A stretch of DNA of 64,000 nucleotides from Anaerolineaceae bacterium (GCA_030653365.1 JAURZL010000011.1:124001-188000); one strand, 5' to 3'; positions 27,064 to 36,859 are shown, counted from the stretch's first letter. The notes: generated from the sequence alone by a model not told the origin. Translations and numbers: made by a program.

Positions 27064-27678
27064 TCAAACGAATGTTGATATTCCATTGATAATCATTGTG
27101 AGCCCAACGATTACCAGCAACACAACAATTACCGAACTGATTATTTTTTGAACCGCCGGTTTCAGATATCCTACTGTGCCTAAAATCATTATCCAGAGCA
27201 TCGTCATCGGGATCATGGTGACATAAAACCCCAAACCGAAAGCCAGACCATGCAATGGTGATATTTGCCATCCGGTTAAAATAGTAGGAACACCAATGGT
27301 TGCCCAAAAAATGTAAACATTTGGATTGAGCAGGTTCATAGTTACGCCCTTAAGAAAGGTAGCTCGAACGGGTGATTGGTCAGTCGGTATAGTAATTTCT
27401 TTGGAATTTTTAGAGGATCGATAGGCATCCCATGCCAGATAGAGAATAAAAAAACCACCGATGATCCGCAATACATGAGTAAACCAAACAGGTAATTGGG
27501 AAAGCAAAAAGAATAAAGAGATCATCACCGGACCATCAGAGCCTAACGGAATCAAGGCCAGCGGTAAGGTGCGTCTCCATCCGGATCGGATGATTTGAGA
27601 AAGCAAAAACGCCTGCATGGGTCCCGGTAGGAATGCAGCATATAATCCGAAAACGATCCCCTGCGTCAAAAAATACAT
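27064..27678 (-). CDS. LysE/RhtB family amino-acid exporter-like protein
   Basis: 204 residues with about six membrane helices and LysE-family features: GPMQAFLLSQIIRSGWRRTLP near the N-terminus and KGVTMNLLNPNVYIFWATIG in the middle. It probably exports an amino acid or related small molecule. The ATG at 27678 is chosen since GGAG sits about 7 bases upstream; the TTG at 27690 overlaps that site. It is monocistronic as far as can be seen. The substrate cannot be predicted. Confidence 0.85.
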   Translation of the reverse strand: MYFLTQGIVFGLYAAFLPGPMQAFLLSQIIRSGWRRTLPLALIPLGSDGPVMISLFFLLSQLPVWFTHVLRIIGGFFILYLAWDAYRSSKNSKEITIPTDQSPVRATFLKGVTMNLLNPNVYIFWATIGVPTILTGWQISPLHGLAFGLGFYVTMIPMTMLWIMILGTVGYLKPAVQKIISSVIVVLLVIVGLTMIINGISTFV

Positions 27679-27791
27679 GGTTGACTCCAAGGGAGATTGT
27701 TAATTTTTTTCTTCAAGGGAAGCTTCAATGTCAGTCATCTTTTATTTGGATTTGATGGCTGTTATTATAATGCTTATTTTGGTAAAAATTC

Positions 27792-28286
27792 TTAATCCAG
27801 TTTATATTCCAGTTCGAATTCATCATGGATGGGTATACCGAAATAACCAACAGTTGGAATTTCAGGTTTCTTTTCACGTGCCCGATCGGCTGCCCCAACA
27901 TTGATCTTTTTCACCCTGAATCCTCTTTTTTGATAAAACCTGAGTGAATAGACATTATCGTTTGTTGTGACCAAAAACAATCTTGAACAACCAGCAGAAC
28001 GGGCATAATTCTTTACTGCTTCAATCAATGCATTACCAATACCAATACCTTCACGTAAAGAGTCCAACGTGATTATTTCACAATCGTCCCCATCAAATAC
28101 ATAGGTAATCAGGCCAACAGGATCCTGCGAGGTGATATCATTGGCGATAAACCCGGGAAGGTCTGCTGGATGAAACTCGACGTCATGTGAGATGACTATT
28201 TCTGCACCCCACTGAAAAATCAGCCATCTACCGATCCAATCCCGATCTTCTTTTTCTATTTTTCTGACTGAAAATGTTTCCATCAT
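27792..28286 (-). CDS. GNAT family N-acetyltransferase
   Basis: 164 residues with the acetyl-CoA binding core SLREGIGIGNALIEAVKNYARSAGCSRLFLVTTNDN (motif A) and RFYQKRGF (motif B). The acceptor substrate is unknown. It lies between lysE-like and thioredoxin genes with no obvious functional link. Confidence 0.85.
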   Translation of the reverse strand: MMETFSVRKIEKEDRDWIGRWLIFQWGAEIVISHDVEFHPADLPGFIANDITSQDPVGLITYVFDGDDCEIITLDSLREGIGIGNALIEAVKNYARSAGCSRLFLVTTNDNVYSLRFYQKRGFRVKKINVGAADRAREKKPEIPTVGYFGIPIHDEFELEYKLD

Positions 28287-28369
28287 TGTTTTACCAATTT
28301 TTGACTTTTCTCCTCAAACCTGGCTGACAAATGGGAGAGCTTCGACTATACTTTTATTGTACAAAGCAA

Positions 28370-28398
28370 TTGTCAAAAATCAACAAGATTTTTATTTT
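28370..28398 (+). promoter_or_regulatory. Candidate promoter for thioredoxin-S9 peptidase genes
   Basis: TTGTCA (28370-28375), 17-base spacer, TATTTT (28393-28398). Placed about 57 bases before the thioredoxin start. Moderate match. Confidence 0.35.
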
Positions 28399-28455
28399 AA
28401 CTAGTTGAGAAATCGTCTTCAAATGGAAAAAATTAATTTCAGAAGGGAATCATGC

Positions 28456-28773
28456 ATGATAGAAATTACGCAAAATAATTTTGAGAAAGCAGTTTTGAAG
28501 TCCCACCTGCCAGTGATTATAGAATTTGGTGCGGTTTGGTGCGCCCCCTGTAAAAGACTGGAACCTGAATTGGAGAAATTGATGGGTGTCTGGAACAACA
28601 AAGTTGTTCTGGCCCATATTAATGTAGATGATGACTCGGATCTGGCAACGCAATTTACGATTATGAGTGTGCCTACTGTGATCTTGATAAAAGATGGTGA
28701 GGAAAAAGAACGCTTCACTGGTTTTCGTCCACTTGGAAAAATTATTGAAACTTTTGAAGATTTTATTGACTAG
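28456..28773 (+). CDS. Thioredoxin-like protein
   Basis: 105 residues, standard thioredoxin length. The redox motif is WCAPC (C29, C32) and the cis-Pro segment MSVPTVILIKDGEE is intact. The ATG at 28456 has AAGGG 8 bases upstream; an in-frame start at 28405 would add an unsupported tail. It overlaps nothing but lies 14 bases from the peptidase start, so the two are likely co-transcribed. A general cytosolic disulfide reductase role is expected. Confidence 0.9.
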   Translation: MIEITQNNFEKAVLKSHLPVIIEFGAVWCAPCKRLEPELEKLMGVWNNKVVLAHINVDDDSDLATQFTIMSVPTVILIKDGEEKERFTGFRPLGKIIETFEDFID

Positions 28774-28787
28774 TGAAAGGCAGTCTT

Positions 28788-30668
28788 ATGAAAGAAAAAA
28801 AAGAAAAACCCTTTGGGCTTTGGGATAGCTCGATCACTGCCTTGAGTATTTCGCAAGGTATCCGTTTGAATGATGTTCAATGGGATACGGATGGGGAAAC
28901 TCTGGTTTGGTTGGAAGGCCGCTCTGATATCGGTATGCTGGTTGCCAACCGAAAGTTTGAAGCCGGAACTGATTTGAATGGAGAGATCAGTTGCAAAGGT
29001 GGTGTGGGGTATGGGGGTGGTGAGTTTTCTGTTCGCAATCATCTTGTTGTTTTCGCAGGAAAAGACGGTCGATTGTACCGAAGAGAATTAGACCCGCAAA
29101 CCCCTCGAGCACTTACGCCAGCTTATGGTTGGGTGGCAGCACCTCAAATTTCACCGGATGAAAAGTATGTTGTTTATATATTTTCAGATGGGGAAAATGA
29201 TGCGTTAGGAGTGGTGGACTCTGAAGGCGTGAATTGGCCTCAAAAAATTGTCCAGGGTGCTGATTTTTATATGCAGCCCGTCTGGCATCCCGATGGACGA
29301 ATGCTTGCATGGATTGAGTGGGATCACCCCAATATGCCGTGGGATGGAACAAGGTTGAAAATGGCTTCATTGGAATTCAACCAGCTTCCTGTTGTTAATC
29401 AGATACAAACGATTGTTGGTGATGAGGACACAATAATCTTTCAACCGGAATTTTCACCGGATGGATGTTGGCTGAGTTATTTGACGAGTGATGGTGAATG
29501 GGATGCATTTGTTCTGGTCAATTTGAGTAGCATGGAAAAACAAGTAGTTTACCGTCCAGGTGGATTGCATCTCATGGAACCTGCCTGGGTTCAAGGTCTT
29601 AGAACGTATGGATGGAGTGCGGATAGCCGATCAATTTATTTACTGCAAAACCAATCAGGTTTTGGTAGTCTCTGGAAGCTGGATATTTCATCAAAAGAGG
29701 CTAAGAAAATTGATACTGGTGAATATACCTGGTTAAATCAAATATCAGTTTCAACCTCTGGTCAAGTTGCTTTGATTGCCACGAGTGCAAGCATTCCACC
29801 ACGCATTATTGTCGGAGATGGAATGAGTTGGCGGGTGGCAGCCAGAAGTTCAGCAGAAAATATCCCGGCTTCATTTCTGTCTACTCCGCAGGCGATTTCA
29901 TGGCCCGCACAAGAGGGGACAACTATTCATGGTTTGTATTATCCACCTGCGAATCCAAATTTTTTTAGAGAAGGCAAGCCTCCTGCGGTTGTGTATATTC
30001 ATGGAGGTCCAACATCTCAGGTGAGAGCGGGGTATAGTGCTACAACCGCATTCTTTACTTCCCGTGGTTATGGTTGGTTGGATGTCAATTATCGTGGCAG
30101 TACAGGCTATGGACATTCATATAAGAATTTATTGCGGGGACGCTGGGGTGATGTTGATGTTGAAGATGCAGTTGGTGGAGCACGTGCATTAATTGAGGCG
30201 GGGTTTGTAAATGAGAAACAACTCGTAATACTGGGTGGTAGTGCGGGTGGATACACTGTCCTGAACAGCCTGATCCGCTACCCGGGCGTATTTAAAGCTG
30301 GCATCTGTAATTATGGTGTCTCGAATTTATTCATGCTTGACATGGATACCCATAAGTTTGAAGCGCATTACAATGCATCCTTAATTGGTAAATTACCTGA
30401 GGCGGCAGAAAAATACCATGCATGGTCTCCAGTCTTTCACGCGGACAAAATTCGTGATGCTTTGGCAGTATTTCAGGGTGCGGAAGATAATGTTGTTCTA
30501 CCAAACCAATCCGAGGTCATCGTTGAGAAACTCCGTCGCCAAGGTGTGCCTTTCATATATCAATTATATGAAGGCGAAGGCCATGGATTTCGCAAAAATA
30601 CGACGCTCTTGGATTACTATCAACGAGTGGAGCGATTCTTGATTGAAAACGTGTTATTTGCCCCCTAA
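28788..30668 (+). CDS. S9 family serine peptidase (acylaminoacyl-peptidase/prolyl oligopeptidase type)
   Basis: 626 residues. The N-terminal part (about 30-350) has beta-propeller repeats with PD40/TolB-like signatures such as ISPDEKYVVYIFSDGEND and FSPDGCWLSYLTSDGEWD. The C-terminal alpha/beta hydrolase carries the triad S485 (GGSAGG), D567 and H599 (GEGHGF). No signal peptide, so it is cytoplasmic and probably degrades short peptides or acyl-peptides. AAAGG precedes the ATG at 28788. It follows thioredoxin closely. Confidence 0.93.
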   Translation: MKEKKEKPFGLWDSSITALSISQGIRLNDVQWDTDGETLVWLEGRSDIGMLVANRKFEAGTDLNGEISCKGGVGYGGGEFSVRNHLVVFAGKDGRLYRRELDPQTPRALTPAYGWVAAPQISPDEKYVVYIFSDGENDALGVVDSEGVNWPQKIVQGADFYMQPVWHPDGRMLAWIEWDHPNMPWDGTRLKMASLEFNQLPVVNQIQTIVGDEDTIIFQPEFSPDGCWLSYLTSDGEWDAFVLVNLSSMEKQVVYRPGGLHLMEPAWVQGLRTYGWSADSRSIYLLQNQSGFGSLWKLDISSKEAKKIDTGEYTWLNQISVSTSGQVALIATSASIPPRIIVGDGMSWRVAARSSAENIPASFLSTPQAISWPAQEGTTIHGLYYPPANPNFFREGKPPAVVYIHGGPTSQVRAGYSATTAFFTSRGYGWLDVNYRGSTGYGHSYKNLLRGRWGDVDVEDAVGGARALIEAGFVNEKQLVILGGSAGGYTVLNSLIRYPGVFKAGICNYGVSNLFMLDMDTHKFEAHYNASLIGKLPEAAEKYHAWSPVFHADKIRDALAVFQGAEDNVVLPNQSEVIVEKLRRQGVPFIYQLYEGEGHGFRKNTTLLDYYQRVERFLIENVLFAP

Positions 30669-30731
30669 TCAGGTTTAGACAGGTCATCCATACAGTTGTC
30701 GATAAAAAAGATTGAAAGTTATAACATCCTT

Positions 30732-32495
30732 CTACTGTTTTATGAATGAGTTTTTTGATACTGCTTGAGCAATATCACGTTCCAATTTTAATAAACTGTG
30801 CATGCAGGTGGTAACTGCATCTTCCACAGGTACGGATGATTTTTCATTCTCGTGACGGATTTTAAATTCCACCTGCCCCTGGCTTAAGCTTTTTTCGGCA
30901 ACAGTAATACGAAGAGGGATGCCGATCAAATCTGCATCATTAAATTTTATCCCTGGGCTCTCCTTGCGATCATCATATAGAACATCAATGCGTGCATTCT
31001 GCAAATCCTGATATAGCTTATCTGCAAATTCCAACGGTTGGTTCGAATTTTTGGATGGAAGCAGTACGAGATGTACCTGATAAGGAGCTATCGGGAGGGG
31101 AAGAATTAATCCATACTGATCATGATATTCTTCAGCTACACATGCCAGAATTCGATCAAGATCAAACCACGCCGATCCGATGATGACAGGTTTGAGTTCA
31201 CCATTTTCGTCCTGAAAATTGCAGCCTGATGCCAATGACAAACGATGATCCGGTTCGTTCATTTTTCCAATTTGGTAGCTGTGTTGCATTTCCAATGGAT
31301 GACCACATTGGGGACAGGGGTCACCTTCTTTGCAAACTGTTATATCAGTAATGATTTGCGATTGATAATCCCGAGCATAATTGACATTTCTAAGGTGATA
31401 ATCTACCAAATTTGCACCAGCCACCAGGTTATAGGAATTGGGTATTAAGTCATCGACGACAATCAGACCCTGCGTTAGTCCTACAGGAGATGCAAAACCA
31501 GGGACGGCTCCAATCGATTGTATTTCCGTTTCTGTGGACGCCCTGATTTTTTTGGCTTTGATTGCTCTGGCAAGTTTATACTGGTCCAATTCCATATCCC
31601 CACGGATGATTGCCATGATAACTTTATCAAATTCAACTTCATTTTCCCGCATTGTGGCGGTCATAAAAACAGCTTTGGCAGTCCGGGAGGTGGGAATATT
31701 CAGGAATTTAGACAGATCCTCTATGGTTTTAGTATTGGGAGTATAAACTGTTTCAAGTGGATTTAATGGTTCCGGGATTGATTGAGATTTAAAAGAAGAT
31801 GCGTTGATTTGATTTGCCCAATAATCACAGTAAGAACAATGTATCAGGTTGGCATCACCGTGTGTATGGAGAAAAAAGAATTCGGTACCTTTGTAAGGAT
31901 TGATTGAATTCGAGGCTAGTGTTATCGCTTTGATCGGGAGTTTACACCGTAGCAATATATTCTGAAATGCACGGTCCAGATTGCGGTATTGGTCAGCGGC
32001 ATTTTCGTTATCCTTGTCCAGCGAAAATACTTCCACCCTGGTCACGGTTCTCGATGATTGGTAGGCAGAATGGAACTGTGAATAATTCAAGAATTTTGTT
32101 TGGATCTGAAATAAAACACGAGGGAGATTTCGGTGTGAACGCACAAGATGTTTCACCAATTCGGCCAGGTAGGGTTCAGAGGATGCATTCAAAGACCAGG
32201 AGTGTCTGTCTGTATCATTCAATTGCCACGATTCTGGATCAAGAAAGTTATCCATCACTTGTTCCCCAGGAACCAGAGCTGGCAAATTGACTTCCTGTAC
32301 ACCGAGGTTGCTCAATTCCTGACGAGTAATGTGTTCCAATTTTTGCAGCGAACGTCTTCCCAGTGGTAAACTGGCAAAAACCCCATTGGCCATTTCGCGG
32401 ATGTATCCAGCACGCAATAATAGCTGTTTTCCGGGTGTTGATGGTTCTCCAGGAGCTTCTCGAAGGGTCAGGTTGAACAATTGTGACATACGCAT
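30732..32495 (-). CDS. Degenerate prolyl-tRNA synthetase paralogue with apparently intact editing (INS) domain
   Basis: 587 residues, aligning end to end with long-form bacterial ProRS. The N-terminus MRMSQLFNLTLREAP and LLLRAGYIREMANGVF are normal. The class II core is broken. The amino-acid binding THEE reads SSEP (105-108). Motif 2, normally FRDE.RPR, reads FLNYSQFHS (135-143) without the ATP-binding Arg. The AHEF segment reads YKGTEF, and motif 3 (GIGVTR) reads WFDLDR. In contrast the INS/YbaK editing domain (about 250-385) keeps K274, the IRGDMELDQYKL block, a Gly-Pro loop and GANLVDYHLRNVN. The anticodon-binding domain (about 470-567) is also present. It is probably a stand-alone Ala-tRNA(Pro) deacylase or another tRNA-binding factor, not a synthetase. 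It lies 12 bases downstream of alaX. Confidence 0.8.
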   Translation of the reverse strand: MRMSQLFNLTLREAPGEPSTPGKQLLLRAGYIREMANGVFASLPLGRRSLQKLEHITRQELSNLGVQEVNLPALVPGEQVMDNFLDPESWQLNDTDRHSWSLNASSEPYLAELVKHLVRSHRNLPRVLFQIQTKFLNYSQFHSAYQSSRTVTRVEVFSLDKDNENAADQYRNLDRAFQNILLRCKLPIKAITLASNSINPYKGTEFFFLHTHGDANLIHCSYCDYWANQINASSFKSQSIPEPLNPLETVYTPNTKTIEDLSKFLNIPTSRTAKAVFMTATMRENEVEFDKVIMAIIRGDMELDQYKLARAIKAKKIRASTETEIQSIGAVPGFASPVGLTQGLIVVDDLIPNSYNLVAGANLVDYHLRNVNYARDYQSQIITDITVCKEGDPCPQCGHPLEMQHSYQIGKMNEPDHRLSLASGCNFQDENGELKPVIIGSAWFDLDRILACVAEEYHDQYGLILPLPIAPYQVHLVLLPSKNSNQPLEFADKLYQDLQNARIDVLYDDRKESPGIKFNDADLIGIPLRITVAEKSLSQGQVEFKIRHENEKSSVPVEDAVTTCMHSLLKLERDIAQAVSKNSFIKQ

Positions 32496-32507
32496 AATGG
32501 ATACGCC

Positions 32508-33230
32508 TCAGTTAATCAGTTTGAGATAGATACGTTTATTGATTTTCCCTTTGGATTTGTAATCGACAATATGGGTCTTTCCAATTTCCAAGGTGGAGTG
32601 TACATGAGTGCCACCATCAGCCTGTAAATCCAGACCTTCAAGTTCAATTGTGCGAATTTCGTTGATACCGGGTGGGAGTAGATTGATTTTGGTACGAATG
32701 AGATCAGGAATTTGAAAGGCTGTTTCACGAGGAAGAATCTGTACCCGGATGGGATGATCTTTTTGGATCTCGGAATTTACAGCCACTTCAATGACTGTTA
32801 CCAGATCTCTCGTGAGGGATTCGAATTCAAAATCCATTCTTCCTTCTAAAGGATCCATATTTCCACCAGTCACTAGCGCACCATAATCTCGAAAAACAAC
32901 ACCACAAAGAACATGCATGGCAGAATGTGTTCTCATCAACTGATAGCGTCGATCCCAATTAATTTTTCCAAGTATTTTTGTTCCGTGGTAGGGGAGTATA
33001 CAATCGGTAGACAGTATATGCCAGACCTGGTCGCCAATTTTCTTCAGGCTCACCACATCCATTTTGGATTGTTCTGTAGACAACCAGCCTGTATCGTGTG
33101 GTTGACCTCCTCCCCCCGGATAGAAAGCAGTCTGATCGAGACAAACAGCATGCATTTCAGGATCGACTTCTGTCACAATCCCTTCAAATTCTTGCAGGTA
33201 ACTGTCTTTTTGGTAAAGCAATTCTGTCAT
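32508..33230 (-). CDS. alaX: AlaX-M type alanyl-tRNA editing protein
   Basis: 240 residues, homologous to the editing domain of AlaRS plus its N-terminal glycine-rich module (FYPGGGGQP, 37-45). Zn-site motif HSAMH (H102, H106) is intact. The second half of the site, CGGTH in many relatives, reads DGGTH (D205, H209). Such proteins hydrolyse Ser-tRNA(Ala) or Gly-tRNA(Ala) in trans. It lies directly upstream of, and in the same operon as, the degenerate ProRS with an editing domain. Together they look like a tRNA quality-control pair. Confidence 0.88.
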   Translation of the reverse strand: MTELLYQKDSYLQEFEGIVTEVDPEMHAVCLDQTAFYPGGGGQPHDTGWLSTEQSKMDVVSLKKIGDQVWHILSTDCILPYHGTKILGKINWDRRYQLMRTHSAMHVLCGVVFRDYGALVTGGNMDPLEGRMDFEFESLTRDLVTVIEVAVNSEIQKDHPIRVQILPRETAFQIPDLIRTKINLLPPGINEIRTIELEGLDLQADGGTHVHSTLEIGKTHIVDYKSKGKINKRIYLKLIN

Positions 33231-33320
33231 GTGATTTGCTCAATGTGTGCGGAGATTAATAATAGAGAATTAAATTGAAAACTACCTTCTTAATCAATGA
33301 TCGTGGTGATCCGGAAAGGT

Positions 33321-34127
33321 TTAATAACCAGCTTTTGCAGTCAGTCCTTGAATAATCTGAACCCCGGCACTGGCGCCCAGACGAGTAGCTCCGGCTTCGA
33401 TCATTTTCTCGGCATCCTCCAGATTACGAACCCCACCAGCAGCTTTAACACCTATTTCAGGTCCAACAACCTTTCTCATCAAAGCAACATCTTCCTCTGT
33501 TGCTCCGGAAGTCGAAAAACCTGTTGAAGTTTTTACGTAATCTGCACCCGCTTGTTTAGCCAGGAGACAGGCTATCACCTTTTCTTCTTCATCTAGCAAA
33601 CAGACTTCAATAATCACTTTGAGGATAGCACCACCTGCATGTGTTGCCTGCGCGATTTCAGTGATGTCTCTGGCTACGAATGTGTAATCACCACTCTTAA
33701 GAGCACCAATATTGATAACCATATCAATTTCTTGTGCTCCATTTTGAATAGCATTTTTGGTTTCGAAAACTTTGGTAGCTGTGGTATTCGCGCCCAGCGG
33801 AAAGCCGATCACTGTACAAACTCTTACACCACTATTTCTGAGCAATTCTGCGCATAATGACACATGGGTTGGATTGATACATACGGAAGCAAAATGATAT
33901 TCTTTGGCTTCCATACAAAGCTGGATGATTTGTTCGTTGGTCGCATTTTGTTTGAGAAGGGTATGATCGATATAACTGGCGAGATCTGGCTTTCCGGGAG
34001 TGGTTGGCACCTCAGCCTGTCTTCCCGCACCAGCAGAAATTAAATTTCCATTTTCGTCAAAACGGGTGGTTACAACCAGACCTTCAGCAATCTCCGTTTT
34101 AATTTGATCTTTATTTGGGGTATGCAT
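33321..34127 (-). CDS. deoC: Deoxyribose-phosphate aldolase
   Basis: 268 residues. The TIM-barrel enzyme has catalytic D135 ([15 protein letters not shown]), K170 and Schiff-base K199 ([10 protein letters not shown]). It splits 2-deoxyribose-5-phosphate into glyceraldehyde-3-phosphate and acetaldehyde in nucleoside salvage. The first about 48 residues, rich in Gly and Ala, extend the usual 220-residue core. No other deo genes adjoin. Single gene. Confidence 0.95.
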   Translation of the reverse strand: MHTPNKDQIKTEIAEGLVVTTRFDENGNLISAGAGRQAEVPTTPGKPDLASYIDHTLLKQNATNEQIIQLCMEAKEYHFASVCINPTHVSLCAELLRNSGVRVCTVIGFPLGANTTATKVFETKNAIQNGAQEIDMVINIGALKSGDYTFVARDITEIAQATHAGGAILKVIIEVCLLDEEEKVIACLLAKQAGADYVKTSTGFSTSGATEEDVALMRKVVGPEIGVKAAGGVRNLEDAEKMIEAGATRLGASAGVQIIQGLTAKAGY

Positions 34128-34304
34128 ATCCTGTCCTTTTGGAAATGTTCATTTGATATTTGTATTTTAGCATATCATCTATGATGATCCTTCCAAAGTG
34201 ATTGATTTTTCGGATCAATAACCATCGTGAAAGAATCAAAAGAAAAGGAGAACCGGGGAAAGTCCTCCTCTACTAAAAGGATGATAGCTTCAAGTTATAG
34301 TTTT

Positions 34305-35312
34305 TTAAGGTATTGACAGCAAGTTATTTGTGAACGCTTTGCTGACATCAATCGGCTGCATGGTTTCATACTCGACCAGAAAATCAACCAATGCCTGCCA
34401 TTTTTCGAGATTATGCCAGCCAAGGGTATTTTGATCCGTGTTTTCGCTACGGAGATCTTTCAATTCGGTTTCCAACATGAATCGCATGTGATCCCGATCT
34501 GTTTCGGGACCAGCATACTTCAGAACGATTTCAACTGCTTCCTCGGGGTTCTGTTCAGCATATAAAATTCCATCAATGCTGGCTGCCATAAAACGGCTGA
34601 GGATATCAGACTGATTGGCGAGAGTCTCTTCACTTGTCACGTAGGCCAATCCCAGAGAAGGGATCCCATAATCGGTTGCATCCCACAGGTCAATTTCATA
34701 ACCCCATTGTTGCATCAAAAAAGGTTCATTTGACTTGAATACCGGATAGACAGCCACATTTCCTTCTGTAAGAATACGCGGGTCAAAACCAACATTCACC
34801 AACTCCATTTTATTCAGATCAGCGCCAGCAGCTTTGATCAACGCAAATAAATCCGGAGGAGGTGTTCCTTTAAAACCTACCAGATGGTTTTCCCAATCTT
34901 TTGGGGTGATAAAACCACTGCTTTTCAAAGCGGCGAAGGCTTGCTGACCTTTTTGCCCGATTAAACCAATAGATACCAGTGGTAATCCAGGATCGGATCG
35001 TCTTTTTAGTAAGATCGCTGCGTCCTGGGTTGTGACCTGCACTTTTCCCTGAGCGACGAGTTGAAGATGTTGTCCTGAGCCTGGGGAGTGTTGAATGATG
35101 ACATCCAGGTTATTGGCTGCAAAGTACCCTTTTTCTTTGGCAATGTAAACGCCAACAAATGGAAGATTAGCCTGTGGTTTATAACCAGCCATGAATGTCA
35201 TTTGATCGATGGTAGGGGCTATGGTTGGATCCGATGGATTATTTGCTTGATTACAGCCTGAAGTGAGAATAAGCAAAAAAGCCAGGGTTATTGTGATGAT
35301 TCGATGTGACAT
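34305..35312 (-). CDS. ABC transporter substrate-binding lipoprotein, NMT1/THI5-like
   Basis: 335 residues. Lipoprotein signal LLILTSGC with lipid-attachment Cys at about residue 20. The mature region has NMT1/THI5 features: KPQANLPFVGVYIAKEKGYFAANNLDVIIQHSPG and the periplasmic binding fold. Members bind pyrimidine precursors of thiamin, riboflavin, nitrate-like or sulfonate compounds. It is the last gene of the regulator-ATPase-permease-SBP operon; AGGAAG precedes the ATG. The ligand is not fixed by sequence. A flavin is proposed from the fused PNPOx domain of the regulator (inference). Confidence 0.9.
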   Translation of the reverse strand: MSHRIITITLAFLLILTSGCNQANNPSDPTIAPTIDQMTFMAGYKPQANLPFVGVYIAKEKGYFAANNLDVIIQHSPGSGQHLQLVAQGKVQVTTQDAAILLKRRSDPGLPLVSIGLIGQKGQQAFAALKSSGFITPKDWENHLVGFKGTPPPDLFALIKAAGADLNKMELVNVGFDPRILTEGNVAVYPVFKSNEPFLMQQWGYEIDLWDATDYGIPSLGLAYVTSEETLANQSDILSRFMAASIDGILYAEQNPEEAVEIVLKYAGPETDRDHMRFMLETELKDLRSENTDQNTLGWHNLEKWQALVDFLVEYETMQPIDVSKAFTNNLLSIP

Positions 35313-35325
35313 TCTTCCTCCAGTT

Positions 35326-36096
35326 TTAAGAATTGAATTGAGCTGGCTGCCAGAATACGGCTTTTTCTTCCGACCAGGTGATGATACGGTAGATGATCAT
35401 TCCAGCTGCCGCTAAAATAAAAATGGCAGCAAACAAAAAAGGTAAGTTGAGATTTGTATATGCCATCCACATGGTTCGACCCAACCCGCCTGATGCACCT
35501 GTCCACTCGGCTACAACTGCTCCGATCAATGATAAAGGTCCAGTAATTTTCAGGGCGGTGAATAAGTAGGGAACAGCAGAAGGAGCTCGTAAGAATCGGA
35601 AGATTTCCCAACGATTTGCATTCCAGGAACGGAAAAGATCGTGGTGTGCCGGGTCGATTCGTTGCATACCACTCAAGACGTTGATCAACACAGGGAAAAA
35701 GCTCATTAAGGCAGTGATGATTATTTTGGGTAAGACCCCAAATCCCAGCCACAAGGTCAATAGGGGGGCGATCGCAACCATAGGTGTGGATTTAATCAGG
35801 ATAGCGAGTGTCATAACACCGTCTTCAATCCCAGGTAATAATGTGAGAACAGATGCCAACAGAATACCAGCCAGAACGCCAATCAATAAACCGGAGAGCG
35901 CTTCCGCCAATGTCAGAAACGTTGCCTGAGCAAAGGTATCCGGATGAGCCAAAAGAGTTTTGACAACGCGGGATGGTGCAGGCAAGAGATAAACAGGAGT
36001 TTGTGAAATAGTTACTGCTAATTCCCAACCAATAAAGAAAACCAATACGATGCCAATTGTGATAAACAAAGATTTGCGGGAAGGTTTATGGTGCAT
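35326..36096 (-). CDS. ABC transporter permease (SsuC/TauC/ThiX type)
   Basis: 256 residues with about six membrane helices and the permease loop signature (EALSGLLIGVLAGI near 65-80, PLLTLWLGFGVLPKIIITALMSFFPVLIN near 115-143). It forms the membrane channel with the ATPase encoded just upstream, with an 11-bp gene overlap. Solute as for the partner binding protein. Confidence 0.92.
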   Translation of the reverse strand: MHHKPSRKSLFITIGIVLVFFIGWELAVTISQTPVYLLPAPSRVVKTLLAHPDTFAQATFLTLAEALSGLLIGVLAGILLASVLTLLPGIEDGVMTLAILIKSTPMVAIAPLLTLWLGFGVLPKIIITALMSFFPVLINVLSGMQRIDPAHHDLFRSWNANRWEIFRFLRAPSAVPYLFTALKITGPLSLIGAVVAEWTGASGGLGRTMWMAYTNLNLPFLFAAIFILAAAGMIIYRIITWSEEKAVFWQPAQFNS

Positions 36097-36856
36097 CGAT
36101 GAAGCTCCCGACAGATTCCTGGTGAAGGACTTTCCGCAGTCTGGATAATAAGTCCTGAAAATCAGGTTGGTTTTCCAGACGGGGATGCGGAATCGGATTA
36201 GGAATATCGGCGATAATCCGACCTGGTTGATCCGAGAAAACCAGGATACGATCCGAAAGCTTTACTGCCTCATGAATATTGTGGGTAATCCACAGAACAG
36301 TCGGTGAAAAATCCTTCCATAAAGAAAACAATTCCTCGGTCAACCGTTCGCGGGTGAGTTCATCCAATGCTGCAAAGGGCTCATCCATCAGCCAGATAGG
36401 AGCATCCTGAAGTAAAAGTCGCGCTAATGCAAGCCTTTGCTGCATACCACCTGACAAGGTAAAGGGATGTTGGTCAGCAGCTCCAACCAGCCCAACCCTT
36501 TCAAGAACCTGCTCGACGCTCAATTTCCGTTTTTGTCTTCCTTTTTGAAAGCGTTCAGCCAATCTCAGATTTCCTTCGACAGTTAACCAGGGTAACAATG
36601 CCGGGCTCTGTGCCATCCAGGCGATCTGACCATTCTCAATCGCCTTCTGAGGGTCTATCTGCCCGATTTTGATCTCTCCGATGGAAGGAGTAATCAAATT
36701 TGCTATCAGACGGATCAGGGTCGATTTTCCACAACCGCTGGGACCAATCAGGGCAACAAACTGCTTTTGCAGGATATCCAGATGAATATCCTCGAGTGCA
36801 TGAGTGGTCTTTCCATTGAAGTATTGGTGAGAGAGGGATTTGATTGATATCTGCAT
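36086..36856 (-). CDS. ABC transporter ATP-binding protein (SsuB/TauB/ThiZ type)
   Basis: 256 residues. Walker A GPSGCGKST, Q-loop WMAQSPALLPW, signature LSGGMQQRLALARLLL, Walker B IWLMDEPFAALDE and the H-loop (TVLWITHNIHEAVKLSDRI) are all present. It energises the NMT1-type importer. The start lies 3 bases after the stop of the IclR-PNPOx regulator, so regulator and transporter are one operon. Confidence 0.94.
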   Translation of the reverse strand: MQISIKSLSHQYFNGKTTHALEDIHLDILQKQFVALIGPSGCGKSTLIRLIANLITPSIGEIKIGQIDPQKAIENGQIAWMAQSPALLPWLTVEGNLRLAERFQKGRQKRKLSVEQVLERVGLVGAADQHPFTLSGGMQQRLALARLLLQDAPIWLMDEPFAALDELTRERLTEELFSLWKDFSPTVLWITHNIHEAVKLSDRILVFSDQPGRIIADIPNPIPHPRLENQPDFQDLLSRLRKVLHQESVGSFIDAP

Positions 36857-36859
36857 GGA

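Noticed and set aside
28287-28455. Divergent promoter for the GNAT gene using the TTGACA on the minus strand near 28371-28376
   Set aside because: The only acceptable -10 (TATAGT) is 20 bases away, too far for a convincing sigma70 promoter.
30732-32495. Idea that the broken ProRS motifs come from frameshifts or sequencing error
   Set aside because: The frame is continuous, flanking blocks on both sides of each lost motif align in register, and the losses are substitutions at several separate sites.
35288-35752. 154-codon minus-strand open frame overlapping the ABC permease
   Set aside because: It is out of frame with the permease, which has clear membrane helices and family motifs; no family resemblance.
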